From: Candidatus Dactylopiibacterium carminicum
GTDB lineage: Bacteria; Pseudomonadota; Gammaproteobacteria; Burkholderiales; Rhodocyclaceae
Reading direction: 5' to 3'
Assembly (NCBI RefSeq): GCF_014736495.1
Contig: NZ_MDUX01000028.1
Span: 1-42,789 of the forward strand
DNA length: 42,789 nucleotides
Shown: positions 9,102-18,799 of the stretch, in pieces
How the letters are laid out: each line of letters begins with the position of its first letter
Position numbering within the stretch: the stretch's first letter is position 1
The notes under the pieces: model-generated
What the model was told of the DNA's origin: nothing
The model's input: the letters and a program-made list of their open reading frames with translations, nothing else
The model's database searches: none
Position numbers and translations under genes: made by a program

Positions 9102-10578
9102 GTGGACCGCTACGACGTACTCATTCTTGGCAGCGGCCTGGCCGGCCAATCACTGGCCCTGCATCTGGCAGAAACCCATCGGATCGCCCTCGTCACCAAG
9201 CGCAAACTCGAAGATGGCGCCAGTTCGCATGCTCAGGGTGGGGATCGCGGCAGTGATCGATCCCAGCGACTCAACCTCCTCGCACTACGAAGACACCCAG
9301 ATCGCCGGCGCTCATCTGTGCGATCCGGCAGCCACCCGTTTCGTGGTCGACAACGGCTCACAAGCCATTGCCTGGCTGCGGGAACAGGGCGTGCCCTTCA
9401 CGCCGGACCCTGAGACTTCCTGGGGCATGCATCTGACACGCGAGGGTGGCCACAGCCATCGACGCATCGTGCATGTGGCCGACGCCACGGGGGCTGCGGT
9501 ACAGGAAACGCTGACTGAACGCGTCAAGCGCCATCCGAATATCCACATCCTGGAAGACCATGTGGCCATCGACCTCATCGTCGGCCATAAGCTGGGCACA
9601 CCGGAAGCCGGCTGCCTGGGAGCCTATCTGCTGGACTGCAATACCAATCACGTACGTGCGGTAGGTGCTGCCCATACCGTATTGGCCACTGGGGGCGCCG
9701 GCAAGGTGTATCTCTACACCACCAACCCGGATACCTCCACTGGCGACGGCATAGCCATGGCCTGGCGTGCAGGCTGCCGCATCAGCAATATGGAGTTCAT
9801 CCAGTTCCATCCGACCTGCCTGTACCACCCTCAGGCGAAGTCTTTTCTCATTTCGGAAGCCGTGCGAGGTGAGGGTGGCGTGCTGCGCCTGCCTGACGGC
9901 ACACGTTTCATGCCGCGGCATGATCCACGCGGCGAGCTCGCGCCTCGGGATATCGTCGCCCGTGCCATCGACTTCGAGATGAAGAAGCGCGGTATCGACA
10001 GCGTCTTTCTCGACATCTCCCACAAGAGTCCGGAATTCCTGCACGAGCACTTTCCCAACATCACCGCGCGCTGCCTGGAGCTAGGCATCGACATCACACG
10101 GGAGCCGATTCCGGTCGTCCCGGCAGCGCACTACACCTGTGGTGGCGTACAGATCGACCTGCGCGCCCGTACCGACTTGCCGGGTCTCTATGCCATCGGT
10201 GAAACCACCTGCTCCGGCCTTCACGGCGCCAACCGCCTGGCCAGCAACTCACTGCTCGAATGCGTGGTGTTCTCCCAGGCCGCGGCCCGGGATATCCGTG
10301 CCAACAAGCGCCCGATCCCCGAAGACCTGCCAGCCTGGGACGAAAGCCGCGTCTCCGATGCTGACGAGGAGGTCGTAATTGCACACAACTGGGACGAGCT
10401 GCGCCGTTTCATGTGGGACTACGTCGGCATCGTGCGCAGCGCCTTACGGCGCAAGGAGTCCCGCGGCCTGCACTTCTCCAAGGATTACCCGCAGATCGCA
10501 GCAGCCGCACGCCCCACAGTGCTCAACAATCCACGCTGGCCCTCAGGCTTGCGGCGCTGGGGACAGGAGGAGACGTAA
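9102..10578 (+). pseudogene. nadB: L-aspartate oxidase, frameshifted and internally deleted
   Basis: NadB oxidises L-aspartate to iminoaspartate, the first step of de novo NAD synthesis. The FAD-binding motif ILGSGLAG is near residues 8–15, and downstream come [15 protein letters not shown] and [17 protein letters not shown] start with GGAG seven bases upstream fits the family. Two lesions are visible. After SSHAQG the frame breaks in a run of four G (9240–9243); three G would join it to the downstream [10 protein letters not shown] frame. Near the C-terminus MWDYVGIVR joins directly to [12 protein letters not shown], so about 47 residues of the helical domain present in the E. coli protein are absent, in frame. 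The corrected product would be 491 aa instead of about 540. It may be a true pseudogene or reflect sequence errors. Confidence 0.85.
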
Positions 10579-10977
10579 CGTCCGTCGCAGGCGGCGCCAA
10601 TCGTCCGCAGACAAGGCATCACGCATCAGGGCGACCTTGCCGCGCCGGCCGCTGGCGCGCTCGCGCCAGCTCAACACGACCAGGTGACTGGATTCGAAGC
10701 AGCCCGCCTGCAGATCGACTTCAAACCTGCCTTGCGCTGTCTCCAGCAGCCATGACTCCGGCCCTTGCTGCAGGCATTCTCCGCGCAGGCGTTTCCATTC
10801 CCGCCATTGCCACAGCACCGACAGGACGATGCCCAGCAATACCGGCAGTTTGATCGGCACAGCCACTTGCGATGGCAGTATCGCCAGCAATGGCAACCCA
10901 TGCATCACGGACAAAGTGATCAGCAACAAACGGGAACGCTTCAGGGGCAGTGACAGATGCAACAAAGGCGCCGACAT
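10543..10977 (-). CDS. YgfX-like membrane protein
   Basis: A 144-aa protein with two adjacent N-terminal transmembrane segments (about residues 15–35 and 40–57) and a C-terminal soluble part rich in Trp and Arg ([37 protein letters not shown]). This shape, and the position facing nadB, fit the YgfX family, the toxin-annotated partner of SdhE in enterobacteria. No sdhE is seen beside it. The 3' end overlaps the 3' end of nadB by 36 bases in convergent orientation. The start codon lies in the loop of the predicted fabF terminator hairpin. Confidence 0.65.
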   Translation of the reverse strand: MSAPLLHLSLPLKRSRLLLITLSVMHGLPLLAILPSQVAVPIKLPVLLGIVLSVLWQWREWKRLRGECLQQGPESWLLETAQGRFEVDLQAGCFESSHLVVLSWRERASGRRGKVALMRDALSADDWRRLRRTLRLLLSPAPQA

Positions 10978-10994
10978 GAGTCAGGCGCCTTTGT
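10962..10994 (-). terminator. Terminator hairpin after fabF
   Basis: A perfect 11-bp inverted repeat (ACAAAGGCGCC and GGCGCCTTTGT) with an 11-base loop. On the minus strand it follows fabF by 43 bases and its right arm ends in TTTGTTG, a weak T-tract. It probably ends the plsX–fab transcript. The loop contains the ATG of the ygfX-like gene, so the same structure may also limit translation of that gene. Confidence 0.65.
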
Positions 10995-11037
10995 CAGGGA
11001 TCGAACCGGGCTGGACCACACCGATGCCCGACCAGAA

Positions 11038-12276
11038 TCAGATCTTGCGGAACACCAGCGTGCTGTTGGTGCCACCAAAACCGAATGAATTGGAGACGAC
11101 CACATTAATAGCCATCTTGCGTGCCTCATTCGGCACGTAATCCAGATCGCACTCCGGGCTGGGGTCGACGAGATTAATCGTCGGCGGCGCGATCTGATCG
11201 CGAATCGCCAACACCGAAAACACCGCTTCAATACCAGCAGCGGCGCCCAACAGGTGGCCCGTCATGGATTTGGTGGAACTCATCGCCAGCTTGCTGGCAT
11301 GGGCACCGAAACAACGCTTCGCCGCCAACGTTTCTCCCACATCGCCAAGCGGCGTGGAGGTGCCATGCGCATTCACGTATTGCACCTCATCCGGCGCGAC
11401 ACGGCTGTTACGCAGGGCGTTGATCATGCTGCGAGCAGCCCCCTCCCCCCCTTCGGCCGGAGCCGTGATGTGGTAGGCGTCGGAGCTCATGCCATAACCT
11501 GCGACTTCGGCATAGATCTTCGCCCCCCGAGCCTTGGCATGTTCATACTCTTCGAGCACGAGAACGCCAGCCCCTTCGCCAAGGACGAAACCATCGCGAT
11601 CCTTGTCCCAAGGACGGCTTGCCCCTTGCGGATCATCGTTGCGTGTCGACAACGCCTTGGCCGAGCAGAAGCCGCCCAACCCCAGCAACGAAACAGTGGA
11701 TTCGGCACCACCGGCAATCATGATGTCGGCATCGCCATATTCGATCAGGCGCTGTGCCTCACCGACGGAATGCGCTCCGGATGCACAAGCGCTGACCGTG
11801 GCGAAGTTCGGCCCCTTGAAGCCATAGTTGATCGACAACAGGCCAGAAACCATGTTGATGATCGAACCCGGCACAAAGAACGGGGAAATCTTGCGCGCAC
11901 CGCCTGCGGCGATGGCATGCATGGTGTCTTCGATCAGCGGCAGGCCACCGATTCCAGACCCGATACAGACACCGATACGCTCGGCATTGTCCGGATGCTC
12001 ACTGATGCCGGCATCCTTGATGGCATCGATCGCTGCGGCAAGGCCATAATGGATGAAGGTATCGAAACGGCGTGCTTCTTTCGAAGAAAGATAGGCCGCA
12101 ACATCGAAATCCTTCACCTCACCGGCGATACGGGTGGTCAGCGAGCTGGCATCGAACCGGGTCACCGGTCCGATGCCGGAACGACCATTGACGATACTGT
12201 CCCAAGCGGAAGCAACGGTATTACCGACCGGCGAAATGATGCCGAGGCCGGTCACAACAACTCTGCGACGCGTCAA
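11038..12276 (-). CDS. fabF: 3-oxoacyl-ACP synthase II (FabF)
   Basis: Condensing enzyme KAS II, which elongates acyl-ACP with malonyl-ACP in fatty acid synthesis. The 412-aa protein has the Cys-His-His set: Cys in TVSACASGAHS (about residue 165), His in NAHGTSTPLGD and His in SMTGHLLGAAAG. The start is TTG with AGGAG upstream; the N-terminus TRRRVVVTGLG matches the family start exactly, and no ATG fits better. It follows acpP by 38 bases, the conserved acpP–fabF pair. Confidence 0.97.
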   Translation of the reverse strand: MTRRRVVVTGLGIISPVGNTVASAWDSIVNGRSGIGPVTRFDASSLTTRIAGEVKDFDVAAYLSSKEARRFDTFIHYGLAAAIDAIKDAGISEHPDNAERIGVCIGSGIGGLPLIEDTMHAIAAGGARKISPFFVPGSIINMVSGLLSINYGFKGPNFATVSACASGAHSVGEAQRLIEYGDADIMIAGGAESTVSLLGLGGFCSAKALSTRNDDPQGASRPWDKDRDGFVLGEGAGVLVLEEYEHAKARGAKIYAEVAGYGMSSDAYHITAPAEGGEGAARSMINALRNSRVAPDEVQYVNAHGTSTPLGDVGETLAAKRCFGAHASKLAMSSTKSMTGHLLGAAAGIEAVFSVLAIRDQIAPPTINLVDPSPECDLDYVPNEARKMAINVVVSNSFGFGGTNSTLVFRKI

Positions 12277-12314
12277 AGGTCACTCCTCAAAGCTAGATGC
12301 GAAAGCTGAACGAA

Positions 12315-12554
12315 TCAGGCCTTCAGATGAGCGGAGACGTAGTCGATCGCCTGCTGCACACTGGTGATCTTCTCGGCTTCTTCGTCAGGAATCTCGCACT
12401 CGAATTCCTCTTCCAGCGCCATGACCAGCTCAACGGTATCGAGCGAATCAGCACCCAGATCGTCGACGAACGAAGACTCGTTTTTGATGTCGGCTTCGTT
12501 CGCACCCAGTTGCTCAGCAACGATCTTGCGGACGCGCTGTTCGATGTTCTCCAT
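12315..12554 (-). CDS. acpP: Acyl carrier protein
   Basis: The 79-aa carrier of growing acyl chains, to be modified with 4'-phosphopantetheine on the serine of the DSL motif ([12 protein letters not shown], about S37). It is acidic throughout, with the usual four-helix pattern. The start ATG has AAGGAG upstream. The 106-base gap behind fabG contains a short GCTAAGATTAGC palindrome followed by six T on the minus strand (around 12586–12607), which could attenuate read-through from fabG while acpP is made from its own promoter. Confidence 0.98.
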   Translation of the reverse strand: MENIEQRVRKIVAEQLGANEADIKNESSFVDDLGADSLDTVELVMALEEEFECEIPDEEAEKITSVQQAIDYVSAHLKA

Positions 12555-12660
12555 GAATTACTCCTTCAGTAAAGGCTGACAGTAATAAAAAACCCGCTAA
12601 TCTTAGCAGAATCAGGCCACAACTTCAGCCATCTCCGCCGTTCGTCAAGGCACGGCAGGG

Positions 12661-13407
12661 TTATGCCATGTACATCCCGCCATTGACGTGAATGGTCGCA
12701 CCAGTGATGTAGCTCGCTGCCGGCGAGGCGAGAAAGCCTACCACGGCGGAAATTTCTTCGGGGCGCCCGAGGCGGCCGAGTGCGATCTGGGATTGCAGCA
12801 TGTCACGCTGCGCATCCGGCAGGTCGCGAGTCATGTCAGTATCGATGAAGCCAGGCGCCACACAGTTGACGGTAATGTTACGGCTGCCCAGCTCGCGTGC
12901 CAGAGCACGCGTCATGCCTGCCACGCCTGCCTTGGCCGCAGCATAGTTGGCTTGTCCGGCGTTGCCGGACGCACCCACCACGGAAGTGATATTGATGATA
13001 CGGCCCGCGCGGGCTTTCATCATGCCGCGCATCACCAGCCTCGACATGCGGAATACCGCCTTGAGGTTGGTATCGATCACGGCCTCCCACTCCTCGTCCT
13101 TCATGCGCATGGCGATGTTGTCGCGTGTGATGCCTGCATTGTTGACAAGGATCCCCAGGGCACCGAACTCAGCCTCACAGGCACTGACCGCTGCTTCGCA
13201 GGCTGCGGCATCGGTCACATTCAGGGCGATGCCACGCCCTTTGAAACCACCTTCTTCCAGAAACGCGGAAATCGTAGCCGCGCCTTCTGCAGAAGTGGCC
13301 GTGCCAACCACCGTTGCGCCGGCTTGCGCCAGGTCCAGGGCAATGGCACGACCGATACCACGTGTCGCACCCGTGACGAGGGCAAACTGGCCTTCCAGTG
13401 CTTTCAA
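12661..13407 (-). CDS. fabG: 3-oxoacyl-ACP reductase (FabG)
   Basis: NADPH-dependent short-chain reductase of fatty acid elongation. The 248-aa protein has the cofactor loop GATRGIG (residues 13–19), NNAG, and the catalytic Ser in ITSVVGASG with YAAAK further on. The start codon is TTG (KALEGQFALVTG), with AAGGAG seven bases upstream. It lies 12 bases after fabD, within the fab operon. Confidence 0.97.
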   Translation of the reverse strand: MKALEGQFALVTGATRGIGRAIALDLAQAGATVVGTATSAEGAATISAFLEEGGFKGRGIALNVTDAAACEAAVSACEAEFGALGILVNNAGITRDNIAMRMKDEEWEAVIDTNLKAVFRMSRLVMRGMMKARAGRIINITSVVGASGNAGQANYAAAKAGVAGMTRALARELGSRNITVNCVAPGFIDTDMTRDLPDAQRDMLQSQIALGRLGRPEEISAVVGFLASPAASYITGATIHVNGGMYMA

Positions 13408-13419
13408 AATACGCTCTCC

Positions 13420-14370
13420 TTAAACGGACGAAATCTGTTCACGCACACGCAGCAAGGCTTCAGCATCCGTGACAGCCTCGACCGCAAGTTCGCCATTGAT
13501 ACGCTTGACCAAACCGGCCAGAACCTTGCCCGGACCGAATTCACAGACAGTACGGATACCGCGCGCGCCCATCGCCTCGACACTCTCGATCCAGCGTACC
13601 GGGCTGTAGGCCTGGCGCACCAGCGCATCGCGGATGGCTGCCGGCGAGGTTTCGGTTTTTACATCAACATTGTTGAGCACCGCAATCTCGGGCTCGGTGA
13701 TCGTCACTGCGGCCAGACGCTCGGCCAGACGCTCAGCCGCAGGCTTCATCAAAGCGCTATGGAAAGGCGCGCTGACAGGCAGCGAGACCGCACGCTTGGC
13801 ACCACGCGCCTTGCATGCTTCCATGGCACGCTCGACGGCCGCTGCGTGACCCGCGATCACGATCTGCACAGGGGAATTCATATTGGCGGGCGCCACGATC
13901 TGCCCTTGAGCAGCTTCGGCACAAGCCTCGATCACCAGCTCAGGTGCCAGATTGAGGATTGCAGCCATGCCGCCCTCACCCACCGGCACAGCTTCCTGCA
14001 TCACCTGAGCACGAAAACGCACCAGCTTGACGGCCTCCGCGAATTCGATGGCTCCGGCAGCCACCAGCGCAGCGTATTCACCCAGAGAATGGCCGGCCAC
14101 CAAGGCAGGACGCACACCGCCACGGGCCAACCAGGCACGCCAGACGGCGATACCCGCTGTGAGCATTACAGGCTGGGTATTGATAGTCTGCCCCAGCAAC
14201 TCGACAGGGCCATCAGCCACCAGTTGCCACAGATCCTGCCCCAGTACCTCGGAAGCCTCGGCAAACGTCTCGCGCACGGCGGCATCGTCGCCAAAGGAGG
14301 TCATCATGCCGACCGACTGGGAGCCCTGGCCGGGAAAGACGACAGCGAATTGTTCCAATGTATTGCTCAT
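13420..14370 (-). CDS. fabD: Malonyl-CoA:ACP transacylase (FabD)
   Basis: Transfers the malonyl group from CoA to ACP. The 316-aa protein has the N-terminal motif VFPGQGSQ (about residues 11–18), the nucleophile in GHSLGE (S95) and a catalytic His in SAPFHSALM. It lies 11 bases after fabH and 12 before fabG. This type II enzyme may also supply malonyl-ACP generally, but the large synthase downstream in the window has its own acyltransferase domain. Confidence 0.97.
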   Translation of the reverse strand: MSNTLEQFAVVFPGQGSQSVGMMTSFGDDAAVRETFAEASEVLGQDLWQLVADGPVELLGQTINTQPVMLTAGIAVWRAWLARGGVRPALVAGHSLGEYAALVAAGAIEFAEAVKLVRFRAQVMQEAVPVGEGGMAAILNLAPELVIEACAEAAQGQIVAPANMNSPVQIVIAGHAAAVERAMEACKARGAKRAVSLPVSAPFHSALMKPAAERLAERLAAVTITEPEIAVLNNVDVKTETSPAAIRDALVRQAYSPVRWIESVEAMGARGIRTVCEFGPGKVLAGLVKRINGELAVEAVTDAEALLRVREQISSV

Positions 14371-14381
14371 TTCCCGATTCC

Positions 14382-15347
14382 TCAGATCCGCAACAACACA
14401 GCACCCCAGGTGAAACCGCCACCCACACCTTCGAGCAATACAGTCTGACCGGGCAGGATGCGTCCTTCACGCACCGCCACATCCAGCGCCAGTGGCACGG
14501 AAGCAGCAGAAGTATTCCCGTGACGATCCACGGTCACGATGACATTCTCTTCACTCAACCCCAACCGTTTTGCCGTTCCCTGCAGGATGCGCACATTGGC
14601 CTGATGCGGCAGCAGCCAGTCGAGCTGCTCCAGCGGCAACGCAGCCTGCTCAAGCACCTCGCGCGCCACGTCGGCCAACACCCGGACGGCGAACTTGAAT
14701 ACAGCCTGTCCGTCCATGCGGATGAAGGGACAACCAACCAGCGAACCACCTTCCGGATGACTCGGCACAGACAGAATGCCGTGCTGCGTGCCATCGGCAT
14801 GCAATGCGGAGGCCAGGATGCCCGGCGTGTCGCCCGCTTCCAGCACTACGGCACCAGCACCATCGCCGAACAGAACGCAAGTGGAGCGATCACTCCAGTC
14901 CAGAATGCGCGACAGCGTCTCGGCGCCGATGATCAATGCACGCTTGTGGCTACCGGAACGCAGAAATTTGTCAGCGATCGTCAGCGCATATACAAACCCG
15001 CTGCACACTGCCTGCACATCAAACGCCGGTGCACCCGCAGGAACACCCAGCGCGCTCTGCACGAGACAGGCCGTACTGGGGAACACCATGTCCGGTGTCG
15101 TAGTCGCCACGATCACCAGATCGATATCGGCCGGCCGCAACCCAGCGGCCTCCAGCGCACGGCGTGCGGCTTCGGTTGCCAAATCGCTGGTGCTTACACC
15201 CTTGTCGGCCAGATGGCGGAAGCGGATTCCGGTACGCTCTGAAACCCACGCATCGGAGGTTTCCACACCACGCGCAACGAGATCGTCATTACTGACAGGC
15301 GCGCCCGGAACGATGCTGCCAGTACCGATCACACGGGAAAAAATCAT
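14382..15347 (-). CDS. fabH: 3-oxoacyl-ACP synthase III (FabH)
   Basis: Initiates fatty acid synthesis by condensing acetyl-CoA with malonyl-ACP. The 321-aa protein carries the catalytic triad Cys115 (VQAVCSGF), His in [10 protein letters not shown] and Asn in [11 protein letters not shown]. It is 12 bases after plsX and 11 before fabD, in the classic plsX–fabH–fabD–fabG–acpP–fabF order. No truncation is visible. Confidence 0.97.
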   Translation of the reverse strand: MIFSRVIGTGSIVPGAPVSNDDLVARGVETSDAWVSERTGIRFRHLADKGVSTSDLATEAARRALEAAGLRPADIDLVIVATTTPDMVFPSTACLVQSALGVPAGAPAFDVQAVCSGFVYALTIADKFLRSGSHKRALIIGAETLSRILDWSDRSTCVLFGDGAGAVVLEAGDTPGILASALHADGTQHGILSVPSHPEGGSLVGCPFIRMDGQAVFKFAVRVLADVAREVLEQAALPLEQLDWLLPHQANVRILQGTAKRLGLSEENVIVTVDRHGNTSAASVPLALDVAVREGRILPGQTVLLEGVGGGFTWGAVLLRI

Positions 15348-15359
15348 GCTTTCTTCCTG

Positions 15360-16400
15360 TTACTCGGCACCCAGGCGCTCGGCCCCGGCAGCCGCGTTGG
15401 TAAACCCGCCAACGCTGGCGGAGATGCGTTCGATCAGATTGTTGCGCGCAGCCTCGGCTGCACGGCGCATCGCCCATACGTATCCGAACACGTCCGCCGA
15501 GCCATGGCTCTTGACCACCACGCCACGCAACCCCAGCAGACTGGCGCCATTGTAACGGCGCGGATCGAAACGCTTCTTGAAACGACGCAACACCGGCATA
15601 GCCAGCAAAGCAATCAGCTTGGACAGCAGCCCGCGACGGAATTCCTCACGCAGGTAGGTCGTCACCATATGCGCCACACCTTCTGCGGACTTCAACGCCA
15701 CGTTACCGACAAAACCATCGCATACCACGACATCCGTAGTGCCCTTGAAGATGTCATTACCTTCAACGTTGCCATAGAAGTTCAGGCCCGAGTTGCGCAG
15801 CAGCTCGGCGGCCTGCTTCACCACTTCATTGCCCTTGATGTCTTCTTCTCCGATATTGAGAAGACCGACGGACGGCGCATCACTGTGCTCGACAGCCTCG
15901 AGCAACTTGGATCCCATGATCGCGAACTGCAGCAGATGCTCGGCCGTACAGTCGACGTTGGCGCCAAGATCAAGCATGTAGGTCTGACCACGCATCGACG
16001 GGATGATCGTCGCGATGGCAGGTCTGTCGATGCCCGGCAAGGTCTTGAGCACGAAACGCGAAATCGCCATCAGGGCGCCGGTATTGCCGGCGGACACCGC
16101 GGCATTGGCCTCGCCAGCCTTGACCAGGTCAATGGCCACGCGCATCGAAGAATCCTTCTTGCTGCGCATAGCGATGGCAGGTGCATCGTCCATACCGACA
16201 ACCTCACTGGCATGCTTCACGCGCAGACGCTCGCCGAATTGTGCGGCACGAGCCTTAAAGGCGGGGTCGAATACTTCGGGGCGGCCAACAAGCACCACCC
16301 GCACATCCTTGTCTTCCCGGAGGAATTCGAACGCGGCGGGGATCGTCACGGACGGGCCGTGATCGCCGCCCATGCAGTCAATCGCGAGGGTGATGGACAT
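15360..16400 (-). CDS. plsX: Phosphate acyltransferase PlsX
   Basis: Converts acyl-ACP to acyl-phosphate, the first step of phosphatidic acid synthesis with PlsY. The 346-aa protein begins [14 protein letters not shown], diagnostic for PlsX, and contains [14 protein letters not shown] and [18 protein letters not shown]. It follows rpmF by about 180 bases and leads the fab genes, the arrangement that links phospholipid and fatty acid synthesis in many bacteria. Confidence 0.97.
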   Translation of the reverse strand: MSITLAIDCMGGDHGPSVTIPAAFEFLREDKDVRVVLVGRPEVFDPAFKARAAQFGERLRVKHASEVVGMDDAPAIAMRSKKDSSMRVAIDLVKAGEANAAVSAGNTGALMAISRFVLKTLPGIDRPAIATIIPSMRGQTYMLDLGANVDCTAEHLLQFAIMGSKLLEAVEHSDAPSVGLLNIGEEDIKGNEVVKQAAELLRNSGLNFYGNVEGNDIFKGTTDVVVCDGFVGNVALKSAEGVAHMVTTYLREEFRRGLLSKLIALLAMPVLRRFKKRFDPRRYNGASLLGLRGVVVKSHGSADVFGYVWAMRRAAEAARNNLIERISASVGGFTNAAAGAERLGAE

Positions 16401-16580
16401 CTAGACGAAATCAGAAGACGCGCGAAAGCCGCCCCGCTATCCGTTCAAACGGACACAGCAGGCCGGCTCCGGGCTGAAAACACGCGACTGCAAGCAAGGT
16501 CACAGCGCGATATTAAATTGAAGGTAGCAAAATTACGGCGGCATGCAGAAACCATCAGGCCAGCCGTGTACAAGCGAGGA

Positions 16581-16760
16581 TTACTCGCCCTTGACCTTCA
16601 GGACCTTCTTGCCACGGTAGAAACCGTTCGGCGAAATGTGGTGGCGCAGATGCGCTTCGCCGGTGGTGGGCTCCACCGCCAGGGCGGGGGCAGTCAGAAA
16701 ATCGTGCGCACGATGCATGCCGCGCTTGGAAGGCGACTTCTTGTTCTGTTGAACGGCCAT
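16581..16760 (-). CDS. rpmF: 50S ribosomal protein L32
   Basis: A 59-aa ribosomal protein. The translation begins [20 protein letters not shown] and ends KKVLKVKGE. The N-terminal [11 protein letters not shown] segment and [14 protein letters not shown] are typical of L32; it lacks the zinc-binding cysteines found in some L32 forms. It lies 56 bases after yceD and before plsX, the conserved yceD–rpmF–plsX order. GAGCTG lies just upstream of the ATG. Confidence 0.96.
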   Translation of the reverse strand: MAVQQNKKSPSKRGMHRAHDFLTAPALAVEPTTGEAHLRHHISPNGFYRGKKVLKVKGE

Positions 16761-16816
16761 TTTTCAGCTCCTTGAAACTTCATCGAATAATCATAGCCTT
16801 CGTCAGGCTGCAGACT

Positions 16817-17332
16817 TCAAGCTCCCTTGAGCTTCAAGCCTTTCAGCACGGCGAATGGCGAACCTTCAGCACCGTCATTCCCTGCACCGGGCAGACTGCA
16901 CGCATCATGTGCGGGCGCCAATGGCAAGGCTAACAGCAACTCTTCTTCCACAGCTTCGAGCACGTCGAAATCCCGGCCGGCATGCACCGGATCGAAATCG
17001 TCATGCTCGAGATCCTCATCAGGCAGCGGTTCCCCGCGCCGTACCAGCATCAGGCGGGAATGGGCCTGCGGCCGACATTCGACATCACCCAGACAACGCT
17101 GACACTGCATCACCAGTACAGCATCGATATCGATGGATAGATAACCCTTGCCATCGACATGAGTGCCGCTCAGCACATACCGCACCGGCTGTGCCGCCTG
17201 TACCGACCACAGCATCTCCGCCACACGCGACAACTCGCGCGCATCAAGCTCACCAGCCAGCTCATCGCCACGACGGGCAAACTCAAAAGGGTCGGCAATG
17301 AAACGCTGCCGTAACGGTTGCTGGTGCGACAT
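16817..17332 (-). CDS. yceD: YceD/DUF177 family protein (23S rRNA accumulation)
   Basis: A 171-aa protein of the DUF177/YceD family, implicated in 23S rRNA accumulation and usually encoded just before rpmF. The conserved VLVMQCQRCLGDVE segment, with a Cys pair, lies near residues 73–86. The C-terminal part is very acidic (LPDEDLEHDDFDP) and the end is basic (LKGLKLKG). It is divergent from maf, with 48 bases between start codons. Confidence 0.92.
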   Translation of the reverse strand: MSHQQPLRQRFIADPFEFARRGDELAGELDARELSRVAEMLWSVQAAQPVRYVLSGTHVDGKGYLSIDIDAVLVMQCQRCLGDVECRPQAHSRLMLVRRGEPLPDEDLEHDDFDPVHAGRDFDVLEAVEEELLLALPLAPAHDACSLPGAGNDGAEGSPFAVLKGLKLKGA

Positions 17333-17380
17333 AAACGGGCAATGCTATTATTTTTCCCTCTGCCTGTCAAAGACCTCTGC

Positions 17381-17977
17381 ATGCCAGCCGCCATACCCAC
17401 ACAAGTCCTGGTACTCGCCTCGACATCAATCTATCGCCGCCAGTTGCTGGAACGCCTTGGTCTGCCCTTCATCACGGACCGACCCGAAGTAGACGAAACG
17501 CCTCGGGCGGGGGAAACCCCGGTCGGCACGGCGGAGCGGCTTGCCCAGGAAAAAGCGCGTGCTGTTGCTGCACGCCACCCCGGCGCATTGATCATCGGTA
17601 GCGACCAGGTCGCCCATCGCGGCACGCAGCGCTTCGACAAACCCGGTACAGCCGAACGTGCAATCGCCCAATTGCGCAATATGAGTGGTCAGAGCATCGT
17701 TTTCCACACCGCTGTATGCTTGCTCGACGCCGATAGCGGCCAGTCCGAATGCATCGGTGTTCCCACGGAGGCACGTTTCCGTACGCTGTCGGAAGCAGAA
17801 ATCGTACGCTATGTGGAGCGCGAGGCTCCACTGGACTGTGCCGGCAGCGCCAAGTCAGAAGGGCTGGGCATCAGCCTGCTTGAATACATGCGCGGCGACG
17901 ACCCCACGGCGCTCATCGGTTTGCCGCTGATTGCACTATCCCGACTGCTGCGCAGCCACGGCATCTCAGTGCCATGA
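17381..17977 (+). CDS. maf: Maf-like nucleoside triphosphate pyrophosphatase (YceF type)
   Basis: House-cleaning pyrophosphatase of the Maf family; the YceF subgroup prefers 7-methyl-GTP. The 198-aa protein has the N-terminal ASTSIYRRQLLERLG box, the metal-binding Asp in IIGSDQVA, and KSEGLGISLLEY, which fits YceF rather than the dTTP/UTP-specific YhdE group. I used the internal ATG (MPAAIPTQVLV) because the earlier in-frame codons overlap yceD's 5' end on the other strand and add nothing conserved. It overlaps the next gene as ATGA. Confidence 0.93.
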   Translation: MPAAIPTQVLVLASTSIYRRQLLERLGLPFITDRPEVDETPRAGETPVGTAERLAQEKARAVAARHPGALIIGSDQVAHRGTQRFDKPGTAERAIAQLRNMSGQSIVFHTAVCLLDADSGQSECIGVPTEARFRTLSEAEIVRYVEREAPLDCAGSAKSEGLGISLLEYMRGDDPTALIGLPLIALSRLLRSHGISVP

Positions 17978-18684
17978 GTACAGGCTGTCTGCACCTGCTG
18001 CCGGTCGGGCTTGGCCTGGCCGACCCAACACTCACACATCCAGCAGGCGTGCTGCAACGTTTCGACGCTTTGGATTATTTCATTGCCGAACGTGCCAAGA
18101 CCGCGCGTGCCGAACTCAAGCGCCTGGGCTATAGCCGCCCTATCCAGGAGGCAGAAATCCACGAACTGCCAGAAAGGCCGGACAGCAAGGGGCTCGCCCT
18201 GCTTCTGGAACCGTTGTTCCAGGGACGCAACGGCGGCCTTGTCTCGGAAGCAGGCTGCCCGGCCGTGGCAGACCCCGGCGCCCTGGTCGTACGCGAAGCC
18301 CACCGACTGGGAATCCGTGTGATTCCACACATAGGACCATCATCACTGCTGCTGGCCCTGATGGCATCAGGCCTGAATGGCCAGAGTTTCGCCTTTCACG
18401 GCTATTTGCCGCAGAAGACGGATGAGCGTTTACGGGCCATCAACCAGCTTGAGCGCGAATCGGCGAAGCTACGCCGTACCCAACTGTTCATCGAAACGCC
18501 CTATCGCAACGCCGCCATGTTCGCCAGCCTGCTCGATGCCTGCTCGCCCCAGACGCTTGTCTGCGTTGCGCGTGGCCTCAGTACGGCCAGCGAATGGATC
18601 ATGACGCGCAGCGCAGCTGACTGGAAACGCCAACCAGCGCCCGACCTAGAGCGCCAACCCACCGTATTCCTGCTGCTGGCCTGA
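17974..18684 (+). CDS. Tetrapyrrole-methylase-fold SAM methyltransferase (RsmI-like)
   Basis: A 236-aa SAM-dependent methyltransferase of the tetrapyrrole methylase fold. Family marks are GGLVSEAGCPAVADPGA, HIGPSSLLLALMASGL and FAFHGYLPQK, and RRTQLFIETPYRN. It is related to RsmI, which methylates C1402 of 16S rRNA, but is about 40–50 residues shorter and lacks the typical N-terminal GTLYVVPTPIGN box (here LHLLPVGLGLADP). The rRNA target is therefore not certain. It overlaps maf by 4 bases. Confidence 0.85.
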   Translation: MSTGCLHLLPVGLGLADPTLTHPAGVLQRFDALDYFIAERAKTARAELKRLGYSRPIQEAEIHELPERPDSKGLALLLEPLFQGRNGGLVSEAGCPAVADPGALVVREAHRLGIRVIPHIGPSSLLLALMASGLNGQSFAFHGYLPQKTDERLRAINQLERESAKLRRTQLFIETPYRNAAMFASLLDACSPQTLVCVARGLSTASEWIMTRSAADWKRQPAPDLERQPTVFLLLA

Positions 18685-18799
18685 TAGGGCGTCAATAAGA
18701 GTATGGGGACCTAAGCTCATGCAAGGCCATGCCCACCTCTATCGTTCAGATGGCAAGCATCGCCGAAACGCTCCTGCTCTCCACCCCCGAAAAGCTACC

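Noticed and set aside
12688..14448. A 586-aa plus-strand open frame
   Set aside because: It lies antisense across fabG and fabD, both of which have complete motifs; the translation has no recognisable domain.
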